Made by a program: the position numbers and the translations under genes. 64,000 nucleotides of DNA from Candidatus Sulfotelmatobacter sp. Its GTDB lineage: Bacteria > Acidobacteriota > Terriglobia > Terriglobales > Acidobacteriaceae. Positions within the stretch are counted from its first letter, which is position 1; every line of letters starts with the position of its first letter. The DNA is taken from contig DASYBM010000017.1 in NCBI GenBank assembly GCA_036500765.1, forward strand, positions 1-64,000. The letters are read 5' to 3'. The notes beneath the pieces were generated by a model that saw nothing but the letters and a program-made list of their open reading frames with translations, was not told the origin of the DNA and ran no database searches. Shown here piece after piece: positions 18,617 to 27,699 of this stretch.

Positions 18617-19528
18617 TTGACCCACGAGCAGACAATTCGCTCCGCAGTCGAGTGCAGCGGCGTCGGTCTGCACAGCGGGGCTCCGGTCGCCATGCGAATG
18701 CTGCCGGCCCCGTCGAGCACTGGTATTGTTTTTCGCCGTACTGATCTCGACGGTTTCGAAATCGAAGCCGTTAGCCGGAACGTTGCCCGCGTCAGCTACG
18801 CCACCAGCCTGATGAAGAAAGGCGTGCTCATTTCTACCACCGAGCACGTTCTTTCCGCCTTCATCGGGATGGGCATCGATAATGCCATCGTCGAGCTCGA
18901 CAATCTGGAATTGCCCATCCTCGACGGCAGCGCCAAGCCGTTTGTCGAGATGATTCGCAAGGCGGGCATCCGCAAGCAGCGCCGCACGCGAAAGTATTTG
19001 AGAATTTGCCGCGAGGTCGAGATGCGTGAGGGCAACAAATTCATAGCCGTCTATCCCTCGCACACCTATTCCGTTTCCTACGCGATCAACTTTCCGCATC
19101 CCCTCATCGGCAAAGAAACTTTTCAGGTGGAATTGACCAACGGAAGTTACTTGAAGCATATTGCCGCCGCGCGCACCTTTGGTTCGCGCCAGGACGAGCA
19201 GGCCATGCGCAATATGGGATTGATTCGCGGCGCGTCCAGCGAGAATTGCATCGTGCTGACTCGAGACGGCATCGAGAATGGCCCCCTGCGCTTCCCCGAC
19301 GAATTCGTTCGCCACAAAGTTCTGGATCTGGTTGGCGATCTGGCTCTGCTGGGAAAGCAGATTCTGGGAAAGGTAGTCGCCGATCGTGCGGGTCACGCCA
19401 TGCACACGGCGCTGGTCTCGCGCATCCTGCGCGATAAAACGCTCTGGGAGGAAGTGACTTTCCCCGGCGAAGACGCCGACAGCGCTGTAACCCAAAGCGC
19501 CGAGGCCGCTGCCGGTTCGTCGCTCTAA
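18617..19528 (+). CDS. lpxC: UDP-3-O-acyl-N-acetylglucosamine deacetylase
   Basis: LpxC catalyses the committed step of lipid A synthesis and is a zinc amidase. The 303-residue protein begins at a TTG codon, and the next residues THEQTIRSAVECSGVGLHSG align with the LpxC N-terminus, so TTG is the likely start. Zinc ligands appear in STTEHVLSAFIGMGIDNA (first His) and RHKVLDLVGDLALLG (second His and Asp). SYAINFPHPLIG and the GHAMHTAL region (catalytic His) also fit. Its presence shows that the organism has a lipopolysaccharide-type outer membrane. The gene is monocistronic here. Confidence 0.96.
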   Translation: MTHEQTIRSAVECSGVGLHSGAPVAMRMLPAPSSTGIVFRRTDLDGFEIEAVSRNVARVSYATSLMKKGVLISTTEHVLSAFIGMGIDNAIVELDNLELPILDGSAKPFVEMIRKAGIRKQRRTRKYLRICREVEMREGNKFIAVYPSHTYSVSYAINFPHPLIGKETFQVELTNGSYLKHIAAARTFGSRQDEQAMRNMGLIRGASSENCIVLTRDGIENGPLRFPDEFVRHKVLDLVGDLALLGKQILGKVVADRAGHAMHTALVSRILRDKTLWEEVTFPGEDADSAVTQSAEAAAGSSL

Positions 19529-19667
19529 GTCTCTTTGACGGGACTCTCTTCAGCTGAACTTCCCCGCCTTCACTTTAATCCGTCATTCCCATCGGAGCCG
19601 GAGCGCCGCCGTGGAGGGATCTGCCGTTTGCATCCACGTCCCGCAAATTCTCTTAGTCGGCGGGCCC

Positions 19668-19904
19668 TTAGTCGGCGGGCTCGCAGTTCGCTTCGCCGGA
19701 ATCCTGCGCATCGTGCGGCTGCGCCTGAAGCAGTCGTTGCAACTCGGCTCTCGTCTCGTCAATCACGGCTTCGGCAAATTTGCGGGCCGCCTCCTGCCGC
19801 TCTTTCGATAGCTCCTTCACCCGCATATTGAGCAAGGGGATATCTTCCTCAAACCTGCGCAAGGTGTTTTGCACTTTGGCAATGCGAAATTCGTTCGTCA
19901 ACAT
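19668..19904 (-). CDS. Small coiled-coil protein of unknown function
   Basis: The start at 19904 (MLTNEFRIAKVQNTLRRFEE) is preceded by GGGAG and gives 78 residues. The open frame runs further upstream but without protein character. The sequence is almost entirely a charged amphipathic helix (VKELSKERQEAARKFAEAV), ending in an acidic tail. It is convergent with lpxC and upstream-oriented like the REC-PilZ gene behind it. No family is recognised. Confidence 0.55.
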   Translation of the reverse strand: MLTNEFRIAKVQNTLRRFEEDIPLLNMRVKELSKERQEAARKFAEAVIDETRAELQRLLQAQPHDAQDSGEANCEPAD

Positions 19905-20104
19905 TCTGGCGCTCCCGGGTGTGAAGATGGGGTGAAAATAAAGATGGCGTGAAAAATAATCATCGCGCGAATCGCGATCTCTCAGATTGCCACGCATAAA
20001 TACGAATCGCAATTGTAAGAAGAGATACCTCTTGGCAAGAAGGAGAAAGGACAAAGGAGAAAGTTCGAGGAATGACTTCGACGAGTCGAGCTGCGGGAGT
20101 GCGC

Positions 20105-20836
20105 TTAGCGGGGCGTTTCGGATTCCGCGGCAGCCACGCGCTCTTTTGTGCCCGGAAATTTCTGTTCGATCTGATCGTCAAGCCACTTTTCCAGTTTTTG
20201 TTTGGAACTTTCAGCGAAGTCGTGAAAACGGAAGCCAGCCAGACCTTTCACGTCCACCCAGGCTACCTCCGCCGCCACATCGATATGAATGCTGGAGTTG
20301 GGGAGAGTGAACTTCAGATGCGGCGCCGCGCCTTTTGGGGGAGCCTCTCGCAACATCAGCGCCAGGCCGCCTTCGCTGATGTTGGTGCTGGTCGCATTCA
20401 GAGTTTTCCCTTCGTAGACCAGTTTCACCAGCATTTTTACCGGCTGGCGGAAGTAGCGGCGACGCTCCTTGATCATGAAATTCAGCGCTGCGTGAAAGCA
20501 ACGGGCCGCGTTGATCGAGCTGATCGGTTTCTGAAGAACAAAATTTGCACCCATGCCGAAGGCGTCCTGCATGGTGGTTCGATGCCCGTTCAGCACAGCG
20601 AAGGCGACGGAGTTCCTGTTGCTGGGCGTGCTTCGCAAACCCTGCAACACCGCCAGCCCCCCGTTGAGATCGTCGCAATCCACAATCACCGCATCGAACT
20701 TGTCGGTAATCAGAATGTCGGCGCCTGCTCGGGCCTCATGACAGATCTCTACATCGATCGACAGTTGCTCGAGGGTCGGCCGGATCACGCGCACCAATTC
20801 CGGGTCTTGGCTCAAGATGAGGGAGTCCAGCGTCAT
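20105..20836 (-). CDS. REC-like plus PilZ domain protein, c-di-GMP effector
   Basis: The 243-residue protein has a receiver-like domain (1-120) with Asp53 at the phosphorylation position and Lys103 in LQKP. A PilZ domain follows (about 122-220). The c-di-GMP motifs are visible as R126xxxR130 in ERRRYFRQ and NxSxxG at 152-157 (NISEGG). Such proteins link phosphorylation and c-di-GMP to motility or envelope functions. The receiver lacks the usual acidic pair near its N-terminus (SQDPE), so phosphorylation is uncertain. A GGDEF/HD-GYP protein is encoded 4 kb upstream and could supply the second messenger. Confidence 0.88.
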   Translation of the reverse strand: MTLDSLILSQDPELVRVIRPTLEQLSIDVEICHEARAGADILITDKFDAVIVDCDDLNGGLAVLQGLRSTPSNRNSVAFAVLNGHRTTMQDAFGMGANFVLQKPISSINAARCFHAALNFMIKERRRYFRQPVKMLVKLVYEGKTLNATSTNISEGGLALMLREAPPKGAAPHLKFTLPNSSIHIDVAAEVAWVDVKGLAGFRFHDFAESSKQKLEKWLDDQIEQKFPGTKERVAAAESETPR

Positions 20837-21004
20837 AGCGCAATTTTAAAGTTCAACCCCGATGAACGATAGTGACCAAGGTCATGGACCCTTCGTCGAC
20901 CACACCAGTTCTAAATGCCAGGATCCCGAAACCCAATATTGTGCGGAGTAAAGGGAGCGGAGTACAACGGAACAGCGTGCCCAAACTTTCGGGCCTAACC
21001 TTTG

Positions 21005-21499
21005 ATGACAAGCTGCGTCTTGTATCTTTCGCTCGGTTCGAACATGGGAGATCGCCGAGCCCACCTGCGCGAGGCCCTGGAACGGCTGCAAACGATCGGT
21101 CGTATTGTTTTGGTTTCTTCGTTCTATGAAACCGAACCGGTCGAAGTCACCGATCAGGCTTGGTTCTTGAACTGCGCCGTGGCTTTCGAAACGATCGAAA
21201 ATCCCGGGCATTTGATGGCGAGGATTCTCCACATCGAGCAGCAGATGGGGCGGGGACGAGTCCGGAGCAAAGGCCCGCGCACCATCGACATTGACATCTT
21301 GCTGGCTGGCGACATGGTAATCGACACGCCCGACTTGAAAATTCCCCACCCCGCAATGCACCACCGCCGTTTTGTCCTGGAGCCTCTGGGCGAAATCGCT
21401 CCGGACGTCGTTCACCCGCTACTGAAGAAAACAATTCAGGAACTGCTCGATAGATTGCCCCCGGGGCAGACCGTTCGCCGCGTACGGGCCAACGACTAA
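21005..21499 (+). CDS. folK: 6-hydroxymethyl-7,8-dihydropterin pyrophosphokinase
   Basis: FolK transfers pyrophosphate from ATP to 6-hydroxymethyl-dihydropterin in folate synthesis. From the ATG at 21005 it has 164 residues; a TTG one codon upstream is an alternative. Family motifs are YLSLGSNMGDRRAHL (start), SSFYETEPV, FLNCAVAFET and the signature KGPRTIDIDILLAGD. Zinc or magnesium ligands are the two Asp of IDIDI. The last codons (AND, stop) fall inside a heptamer array that starts at 21491, so the C-terminus has been shaped by a repeat. Confidence 0.95.
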   Translation: MTSCVLYLSLGSNMGDRRAHLREALERLQTIGRIVLVSSFYETEPVEVTDQAWFLNCAVAFETIENPGHLMARILHIEQQMGRGRVRSKGPRTIDIDILLAGDMVIDTPDLKIPHPAMHHRRFVLEPLGEIAPDVVHPLLKKTIQELLDRLPPGQTVRRVRAND

Positions 21500-21537
21500 C
21501 AAATAACGACTAACGACCGACGACGGCTCAGGGCAGG
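21491..21537. repeat. Composite repeat: AACGACT heptamers plus GCTCAGGGCAGG
   Basis: Units AACGACT, AACAAAT, AACGACT, AACGACC and GACGACG (21491-21525) are followed directly by GCTCAGGGCAGG (21526-21537). The array contains the folK stop codon, and the GC-rich part contains the stop codon of the convergent gene. The same two modules occur inside dnaG. Confidence 0.8.
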
Positions 21538-22205
21538 ATAATCCGGCTCCCCGTCTCTGCGGGTACGACGACCGCCTCTTCTCTTTCAGGGAACTGGGCA
21601 AACAGAAACTCGACAAACGCTCGCGATTTTGGCCGCCCCGTCGTATGCCCTTGCGCCAGTCGCACCAGAAACACCAGCGCCTTCAGCACATCTGAATCAC
21701 GCAAGCTCGAATAACCGGCGTGCTTCTGCTCCGCCTCGCGATACTCCTTCACCATGGTCTCAACCTCACCCGCAACTCTGCGCTGAGCATTGTTGGTCAG
21801 CGGTTGCTCGTAGTGCAATCCTGAATTCGCCAGCCGCTCATAGCGTTTTACCAATGCCGAAAGCGTGGCGATCAAGTCCTGATCGTGCACCCCGCGATCC
21901 GACCGCGCGGCCTTGGCCAGCGCATAGGTCAGCCCCAGCAGCAGATGTTCTTTCTCATACATGAACTGGTCGGAAATTTCGATCTGTAGAAATAGTCCTG
22001 AGGGGTCTACCTGGTCGGCAGTGCGCGGCTTCTCGTGTGCGCGCGCCTGCACCAGATAAGGGCAGTCGCTCGGACAATCCAGCGTTACCTCGCGCTGCTC
22101 GCCACAGCATTGGGCGCAAATGCGTCCGTGCACTGCGGGACAAAAGCGTTTCTCTTTGCGAATCTCACAAATCGCGCAGACCAAAATCGAGGCTCCTGCA
22201 AGCAT
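21528..22205 (-). CDS. Unknown protein with cysteine-rich N-terminal zinc site
   Basis: The 225-residue protein starts MLAGASILVCAICEIRKEKR. Within the first 50 residues there are nine cysteines and one His (CAIC, FCPAVHGRICAQCCG, CPSDCPYL), which suggests one or two treble-clef or zinc-ribbon-like sites. The rest is helical (EKEHLLLGLTYALAKAARSD, VETMVKEYREAEQ). No catalytic family is recognised. It is convergent with folK, and its last codons and stop lie in a composite repeat. The start codon ATG lies 14 residues before a second Cys-free possible start, so ATG at 22205 is preferred. Confidence 0.7.
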   Translation of the reverse strand: MLAGASILVCAICEIRKEKRFCPAVHGRICAQCCGEQREVTLDCPSDCPYLVQARAHEKPRTADQVDPSGLFLQIEISDQFMYEKEHLLLGLTYALAKAARSDRGVHDQDLIATLSALVKRYERLANSGLHYEQPLTNNAQRRVAGEVETMVKEYREAEQKHAGYSSLRDSDVLKALVFLVRLAQGHTTGRPKSRAFVEFLFAQFPEREEAVVVPAETGSRIILP

Positions 22206-22220
22206 TATGGCACCCCAGCG

Positions 22221-22312
22221 GATTTTCAGATTGAAGATTGCGGATTTCAGATTGAGAATCGTGCTTCATTTTTCAATCTGCAATCCGAACTCGCCAAATC
22301 TGAAATCGCTTT
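22221..22312. repeat. Two opposed heptamer arrays (RGATTKM type) able to fold back
   Basis: GATTTTC, AGATTGA, AGATTGC, GGATTTC, AGATTGA (22221-22255) are followed after a short gap by complementary units such as TCAATCT, GCAATCC and AATCTGA (22273-22309). The arms are inverted relative to each other and could form a long imperfect hairpin in the divergent region before the HU gene. Confidence 0.65.
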
Positions 22313-22502
22313 TCCCGGTTACCACGTTGGTACGCATCCTATGCGCCTGCCGCCATTAGCATGCAAAGAAAGTGCTGTAGACATGCCCGCTTCCGCGTCT
22401 ACCACTAAGAAAACCCTTATAAAATAAGGTGATTTCCACAGCCGTTAAGGTATAAGATAAGCCCCGCTGGTATTAAACCGATTTTTGTCGAGGAGAACAC
22501 AT

Positions 22503-22796
22503 ATGGCAGCAGGATTGACCAAGACCCAGCTCATTCGGCATCTCGCCGAGAAAACCGAGCTTCCCAACAAGACCGCGGCTTCGTTCCTGGAGCATCTGGC
22601 CGACACCGCGATCAAAGAAACCAAGAAGAACGGCATCTTCGTTGTGCCCGGCCTCGGCCGTCTGGTTAAGGCGCACCGCAAGGCTCGCGTGGGACGCAAC
22701 CCGCAGACCGGCGAACCGATCCAGATCAAGGCGAAGACCGTTGTGAAATTCCGTGTCGCCAAAGCCGCAAAAGACGCAATCGCGCCGAAGAAGTAG
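22503..22796 (+). CDS. HU-family DNA-binding protein
   Basis: This 97-residue histone-like protein is part of the bacterial nucleoid. A clear GAGGAG ribosome site precedes the ATG at 22503. The fold is HU/IHF: an N-terminal helix pair (GLTKTQLIRHLAEKTELPNK), the beta-arm region GRNPQTGEPIQIKAKTVVKF with the intercalating Pro, and a basic C-terminus. The GLGRLVKAHRKARVGRNP segment differs a little from E. coli HU (usually GFGTF...). Heptamer repeats fill the upstream region, and a strong terminator follows. Confidence 0.93.
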   Translation: MAAGLTKTQLIRHLAEKTELPNKTAASFLEHLADTAIKETKKNGIFVVPGLGRLVKAHRKARVGRNPQTGEPIQIKAKTVVKFRVAKAAKDAIAPKK

Positions 22797-22817
22797 TTGT
22801 GCGTTGAAAGTGATTCG

Positions 22818-22841
22818 AGGCCGGCGTAAAGCCGGCCTTTG
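22818..22841 (+). terminator. Rho-independent terminator after the HU gene
   Basis: AGGCCGGC and GCCGGCCT pair around GTAAA, followed by TTGTTATTT. It starts about 20 bp after the stop codon. Confidence 0.8.
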
Positions 22842-22858
22842 TTATTTACTTTCGTAGT

Positions 22859-22899
22859 GCCGGCATCTTGCCGGCTGTCCGGCGGGCGTCTCGCCCGCC
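22859..22899. repeat. Two adjacent GC-rich palindromes
   Basis: GCCGGC-ATCTT-GCCGGC is followed by GGCGGGCG-TCT-CGCCCGCC. The second has the same shape (GGGCG-TCT-CGCCC core) as the hairpin at 30387-30407. Confidence 0.8.
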
Positions 22900-22960
22900 G
22901 CGTCGAAAGCTGCATGAGTCTTCGCAGTTCTTGTAGCGATAGTCGTTTCAAAAAGGCGTC

Positions 22961-23941
22961 ATGCTCAACTGGCTCGTAGTCGGAATCGGCGACATCACGA
23001 TCCGCCGGGTCATCCCGGCGATTCAAGCCGAGCCGCGCAGCCGCCTCTACGGCCTCGTAACCCGCGATCCCGCGAAGGCGGCGCCCTACATTTCCTCTGA
23101 TGACGTGCGCGTCTGGCCGACTCTCGACCAAGCTCTCGCCGACAATGCCGTCCAAGCCGTCTACGTCGGCACTCCGGTCTTCCTGCACGCGCCTCAAACA
23201 ATCCAGTCGCTACGAGCCGGCAAGCACGTACTCTGCGAAAAGCCGCTGGCGATGAACGAGCCCGAGGCTCGCACAATGCTGCAAGCCGCCAAAGAAAGCG
23301 GTAAGACTTTCGGAGTAGCGTACTACCGTCGCTGCTATCCCAAAGTCCAGCGTGCGAAAACGTTGCTCGCAGCGGGCGTAATCGGCAAACCAGTTCTCGC
23401 CGAACTCTCCTGCCACATGTGGTTCGACGGACGAGGCAGCCGCAGTTGGCTGGTCGATCCCGCGAAAGCCGGAGGCGGACCTCTATTCGACATCGCCTCG
23501 CACCGCATCGACGTTCTGAATTTTCTATTCGGCCAGCCGCTGCGGGCCAGCGGACAGCTCTCGAACGTGGTCCATCATTACGCGGTGGAAGACAACGCGA
23601 CTGTCATGATCGAATACGCAGGCGGGGTCCGCGGGATCGTCGACGTTCGCTGGCATTCAAAAGTGCCGCGCGATGAATGCCGCATCCGCGGCACCGATGG
23701 CGAGATGGAACTGAGCCCGCTGAATGGCCCCGATCTCATCCTTTCCACCGACCTCGGGTCCAACGCCAGCCGGTCCAGCACCAGCGAGCCTGGCAGCCGA
23801 GAAACTCTCCCGACGCATACCAACCTGCACTATCCCATGCTGGAAAATTTTGTAGATGCGGTAGAAGACAAGGCAGAGTTACTCTCCAGCGGCGCCTCCG
23901 CCTACTGGACAGACTGGGTCACCGAGCAGGCGAAGCGATAG
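22961..23941 (+). CDS. Gfo/Idh/MocA-family oxidoreductase
   Basis: The 326-residue NAD(P)-dependent sugar-type dehydrogenase has the N-terminal Rossmann motif VVGIGDITIRRVIPAI, followed by the family motifs GTPVFLHAP, AGKHVLCEKPLAMN (with the conserved Lys) and SHRIDVLNFLFG. The C-terminal domain provides the substrate pocket, but the substrate cannot be named. It is followed at 24009 by a secreted protein gene in the same direction. Confidence 0.92.
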   Translation: MLNWLVVGIGDITIRRVIPAIQAEPRSRLYGLVTRDPAKAAPYISSDDVRVWPTLDQALADNAVQAVYVGTPVFLHAPQTIQSLRAGKHVLCEKPLAMNEPEARTMLQAAKESGKTFGVAYYRRCYPKVQRAKTLLAAGVIGKPVLAELSCHMWFDGRGSRSWLVDPAKAGGGPLFDIASHRIDVLNFLFGQPLRASGQLSNVVHHYAVEDNATVMIEYAGGVRGIVDVRWHSKVPRDECRIRGTDGEMELSPLNGPDLILSTDLGSNASRSSTSEPGSRETLPTHTNLHYPMLENFVDAVEDKAELLSSGASAYWTDWVTEQAKR

Positions 23942-24008
23942 CCAAGCCGTCGCTGATGAGATACCTTGGTGGCAAAGTTGGGCCCTCGCGATGACCGTGG
24001 AGGTTCTT

Positions 24009-25349
24009 ATGGCGTTGGCCAGTATGCTTCAAAGATCGCGCTGTCTTCTCGCTGTCTTTCTAACTGTTCTGCCGATTTGCACTCGACCCTCGCTGGCGCA
24101 GGGTGCGCCGGCAGACCTTCCACGCGTGACCCTGCCGGATGCCCCGAGTCTGATCTATTCGAGGCGGCCCGACGATCCCTGGAACCAGATCTTCTATTTT
24201 CTTTTTTCGCGACGCCTGGCGGTTCGCCTCTCGCCGGATTTTCCGGAAGGCGCGCCTTTCCTTGACCCAGGCGAACGCATTTCGGTCAGCCGACAGGTGT
24301 TCGAAAAGGATGAAATCGGCGATCGCGCCATCGAGCCGTTGTATCCAACTTTTTTTGTGGGTTTCGGCGGCATGCTGGTGTTGCGCGACCCGGCGTATTC
24401 GAGATTCACGAAGTCCCTGAAAGCCGCTCTCGACGATGACTCTCCTCGCAGCGCGGTGGCGCGGGCGTTGATGCAGAATGATTTATGGGGAGCGTATGAC
24501 GAGTTTTTCTTCCCACTGCTCCCCGATGATGAGAAACTTCTGGGCGTAAGAAGGATGTCAGCGCTCGATCTGATCGGGCATTTCATCCGAAAGATCGCTC
24601 TCACTCCCGCCGAGATCGGCGCACTGCCGGAAAACTACTCTGCCGTGGCACGGCGACAATCGTTGCCCGATGTATTCGGGAAAGATAGCGGATGGACGGA
24701 GATCGAGTGGTTCATGCCGCGGGCGCACGATGACGCGGCCGGATTTCGAAAAGTCAGTCGAGTGTTTCTGAAACCGGACCATCCACCGCGCAATATGAAG
24801 AAGTTTCTGAACTCCCTGGCCGACGATCCCCAGAATGTAACCAGTCTGGCAGGCGTGGCGCTCGTCATCCAACTGCTCTTGGTCGACTCGCACGGCGATC
24901 TGCGGCCAACTAGGCTTGTCGTCGATGCTCAGACAAGACTCTTCGAACGGACTCCCGAAGGCAAAATCAAAGCCAGCGTCAAAGAGGCCGAAATCAGCCG
25001 CAAATTGTATAGCGAAGACCCGAACTCAGGCGGTCTGGTACTGGAAGACGAGCGGACTCCGGCATACCTGAGCAATGGTGGCAGCTACGAGTTTGCGGAA
25101 GGCCAGATAATGCCAGGGCAAAAACCCGAAATCCGGGAGCCGGTGCAAGTCCGGCTGCGAACGCGGTGCGCACTTTGCCATGGCGAAGATCTCCAGCAGT
25201 TGATGACCTTCTCCATCGCCAGACCGCCTCATCACAAGGGTCCCCCGATCAGGCAATTGGACCGCGAGGCAACCGAAGCCGCAGATGTCGACATTGGAGC
25301 CAAGCGTAAGCAGGAAACGTTCAAAGCTTTGCTCGAGTATTTCCGCTGA
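24009..25349 (+). CDS. Secreted protein with a single CxxCH motif
   Basis: The ATG at 24009 follows GGAGG at ideal spacing and gives 446 residues; an ATG six codons upstream also exists. The N-terminus (MLQRSRCLLAVFLTVLPICT region) is a signal peptide. No enzyme family is recognised. Near the C-terminus lies RTRCALCHGEDLQQLMTF, containing CxxCH, the c-type haem attachment motif. The surrounding 60 residues are short for a cytochrome c domain, and no distal Met is certain. The rest (LPDAPSLIYSRRPDDPWNQIFYFLFSR) is aromatic and charged. A haem protein of the envelope is possible but unproven. Confidence 0.75.
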   Translation: MALASMLQRSRCLLAVFLTVLPICTRPSLAQGAPADLPRVTLPDAPSLIYSRRPDDPWNQIFYFLFSRRLAVRLSPDFPEGAPFLDPGERISVSRQVFEKDEIGDRAIEPLYPTFFVGFGGMLVLRDPAYSRFTKSLKAALDDDSPRSAVARALMQNDLWGAYDEFFFPLLPDDEKLLGVRRMSALDLIGHFIRKIALTPAEIGALPENYSAVARRQSLPDVFGKDSGWTEIEWFMPRAHDDAAGFRKVSRVFLKPDHPPRNMKKFLNSLADDPQNVTSLAGVALVIQLLLVDSHGDLRPTRLVVDAQTRLFERTPEGKIKASVKEAEISRKLYSEDPNSGGLVLEDERTPAYLSNGGSYEFAEGQIMPGQKPEIREPVQVRLRTRCALCHGEDLQQLMTFSIARPPHHKGPPIRQLDREATEAADVDIGAKRKQETFKALLEYFR

Positions 25350-25361
25350 AGCGCGCGAGGC

Positions 25362-26663
25362 TTACTTCCCGTACTCGTTCTTCACCACCTCGCCGCCCTT
25401 CATCACAAACTTCACGTGCTCGAGGGTCGTCACGTCCTTCACCGGATCGCCATCTACGGCGACGATATCGGCCCACGCGCCCGGCTCCAGGCTGCCAACC
25501 TTGCCCGTCCATCCCAGCAGATCGGCGGCATTCACGGTCGCGGCCTGAATCGCCTGAAGAGGCGTTAGACCCAGCCGCACCATTACCGCGAATTCGTGCG
25601 CGTTCAGGCCATGCGGATACACCGCCGCATCCGTTCCAAACGCAACTTTCACTCCGCTGGCAAACGCGTGCGCAATATTCTTGCGCGCGGCCGGAATTAC
25701 CTCTTTCGCCTTGGCCAGCAGCGGCGGGGGTAGGCGCGTCAACCCTGCATTGTCGATCATCCAGTCGCCCAGATACAGAGTCGGCACCAGATACGTGCCG
25801 TGCTCCTTCATCGCCGCGATACCGGCATCGTCAATGTAAGACCCGTGTTCGATGGAATCCACACCGGCCTCTGTTGCCCAGAGAATTCCCTGCGCCCCAT
25901 GGGCGTGCGCAGCCACTTTGCGGCCCAACCGGTGCGCGTCGGCCACAATCGCCTTCATTTCCTCCAGCGTATATTGCGAGGCCTGCGGATTGTCACCCAG
26001 TGACAGCACGCCTCCCGTCGCGCAAATCTTGATCAGATCCGCTCCATACTTGATGTTCTCGCGAACTTTGTGTTGCACCTCTGCGATGCCGTCGGCGACG
26101 CCATCGCCCACGGCGTGATATTCGTAAGGCAACATATTGTTGTCGCAATGTCCGCCGGTAATGCCGATGAGAGGGCCGCTGACCAACATTCTGGGTCCGG
26201 GCACGTCCCCGGCATTGATGGCGTCGCGCAGGGCGACATCCGTGAAGCCGCTCGCTCCCACATTACGGACCGTGGTGAATCCCGCCAGCAGCGTGACTCG
26301 CGCGTTCCTGGCGCCGATCAGAGCCTCCCGCGGAATTGAAATCGCCAGCGTTTCGTAGCCGAACTTCGGTTCCATGGTCAGGTGAGTGTGCGCGTCGATC
26401 AACCCCGGCAGCACGGTCGCACCGGGCAGATCGATGCGGAATGCATCCGCGGGAATCCTGGCGTCGGCGGCAGCACCGGAGCCGACGATTCGGCCGTCTT
26501 CAATCAGGAGCGTCTGATCGGGCAGCAGCTTTCCTGTCTTCAGGTCGAGCAGATACCCCGCATGAACCGCCACGTGGCGTGGAGTCTGGGCGATTGCCGC
26601 CGTTCCCAAAAAAACCAACGCGACGGCAGCCATCACGTTCCTGATGCTCACACCCATGCTCAT
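25362..26663 (-). CDS. Exported amidohydrolase (imidazolonepropionase/Xaa-Pro dipeptidase-like)
   Basis: The 433-residue metal-dependent hydrolase has a signal peptide (to about residue 25, AAIAQTP). Amidohydrolase motifs are [16 protein letters not shown] (first two His), [12 protein letters not shown] and IEHGSYIDD (metal His), and [10 protein letters not shown] (catalytic Asp). The family includes exported amidases and dipeptidases with broad substrates. An AAGGGA ribosome site lies just upstream. The start at 26663 (MSMGVSIRN) has a second ATG two codons in. The gene follows the CBS protein in the same direction with a gap of 20 bp, suggesting an operon. Confidence 0.9.
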   Translation of the reverse strand: MSMGVSIRNVMAAVALVFLGTAAIAQTPRHVAVHAGYLLDLKTGKLLPDQTLLIEDGRIVGSGAAADARIPADAFRIDLPGATVLPGLIDAHTHLTMEPKFGYETLAISIPREALIGARNARVTLLAGFTTVRNVGASGFTDVALRDAINAGDVPGPRMLVSGPLIGITGGHCDNNMLPYEYHAVGDGVADGIAEVQHKVRENIKYGADLIKICATGGVLSLGDNPQASQYTLEEMKAIVADAHRLGRKVAAHAHGAQGILWATEAGVDSIEHGSYIDDAGIAAMKEHGTYLVPTLYLGDWMIDNAGLTRLPPPLLAKAKEVIPAARKNIAHAFASGVKVAFGTDAAVYPHGLNAHEFAVMVRLGLTPLQAIQAATVNAADLLGWTGKVGSLEPGAWADIVAVDGDPVKDVTTLEHVKFVMKGGEVVKNEYGK

Positions 26664-26683
26664 GAAGTCCCTTTCTTGAGGCC

Positions 26684-27127
26684 CTAGCCCCCCGGCCCAT
26701 CATTGGAAACATACTGCTCGAGCGCATCGAGTTCGTGGCTGAGATCGTCCACTCGCCACTCCAGCAGATTTCGTATGGAGAGAATCCCCAGAAGCTTGCC
26801 GTTGTCGTCAGCCACGGGCAGATGGCGAAAGTGCCGCTCCAGCATAATGCTGAGCGCCTCGCCGGCTCCGGTGGCGCGCGTGGCCATCTCAACCGGAGTG
26901 GTCATCAGCTCGCGCACCGAAGTTAGCTTTGGATCCACATGACTGAGCGCCATTTTTCGCAGGACATCGCGCTCGGTGAAGATTCCCGCTACCCGGTACT
27001 CGCTATCGACCACGGCGACCGCGCCCACATGATGGTCCAGCATTTTATGAATCGCATCGGCGACGGTAGCTTCCAGACCTACCGCGGCAATTTCCCGATC
27101 ACAAAGATCCAGCACGCTCATAAACAC
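26684..27127 (-). CDS. CBS-pair domain protein
   Basis: The 147-residue protein consists of two CBS motifs ([20 protein letters not shown] and [20 protein letters not shown] regions), each with the I-T-E-R-D-V-L- or I-R-N-L-L-type end. CBS pairs bind adenosine nucleotides and usually regulate other proteins. A GGAGGTG ribosome site precedes the start. It probably shares a transcript with the downstream amidohydrolase. Confidence 0.9.
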   Translation of the reverse strand: MFMSVLDLCDREIAAVGLEATVADAIHKMLDHHVGAVAVVDSEYRVAGIFTERDVLRKMALSHVDPKLTSVRELMTTPVEMATRATGAGEALSIMLERHFRHLPVADDNGKLLGILSIRNLLEWRVDDLSHELDALEQYVSNDGPGG

Positions 27128-27266
27128 CTCCGTCGCTTAAACGGGATTGACGCATTATGATCGCGGCCCGGCGCTTGTCAAGGAAATTTATGAAACAACA
27201 GATTCGCCTCAGTTCGGAAGGTCCGCAGTCGCCGGGCATGATGAGAAGCCACACTCTGAAGTTGAG

Positions 27267-27671
27267 TTAGTCCCCCACCACCGCATCGGCCTCAATCTCC
27301 ACCAGAATCTCCGGGGAGATCAGCGCGCTCACCTCGACCATCGACGTCGCCGGTCGGATATCGCGAAAAAATTCTCCATGCGCCTTTCCCACCTTTTCCC
27401 ATTCCGCGATATTGATCACATACATCCGCGTTCGCACCACGTCTTTCATGCCGGCGCCCGCTTTCTGAAGCGCACTCTCAATGTTTTTCAGCGTCTGCAC
27501 CGCCTGCGTATATACATCGCCATCGCCTACGATCTTTCCGTCGACACCGGTGGCGGTCGTCCCCGACACGTGCACATAAGAGCCGACTTTCACCGCACGA
27601 GAGTAACCGACAATGGGTTCCCACTTGGTGCCGCTGGAAATCTTCTGCCGCTGCAACTTTTGGGCTGGCAT
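27267..27671 (-). CDS. ridA: RidA-family enamine/imine deaminase
   Basis: RidA hydrolyses reactive enamine intermediates from PLP enzymes. The start at 27671 ([10 protein letters not shown]) is set by a strong GGAGGAG six bases upstream; an upstream ATG (27698) is less likely. The 134-residue protein carries the family pattern [20 protein letters not shown], the TRMYV segment with the key Arg, and the C-terminal [17 protein letters not shown] 25-bp tandem duplication lies just upstream of the gene. Confidence 0.92.
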   Translation of the reverse strand: MPAQKLQRQKISSGTKWEPIVGYSRAVKVGSYVHVSGTTATGVDGKIVGDGDVYTQAVQTLKNIESALQKAGAGMKDVVRTRMYVINIAEWEKVGKAHGEFFRDIRPATSMVEVSALISPEILVEIEADAVVGD

Positions 27672-27699
27672 AGAAAACTCCTCCGTAACGGTGTTCATT

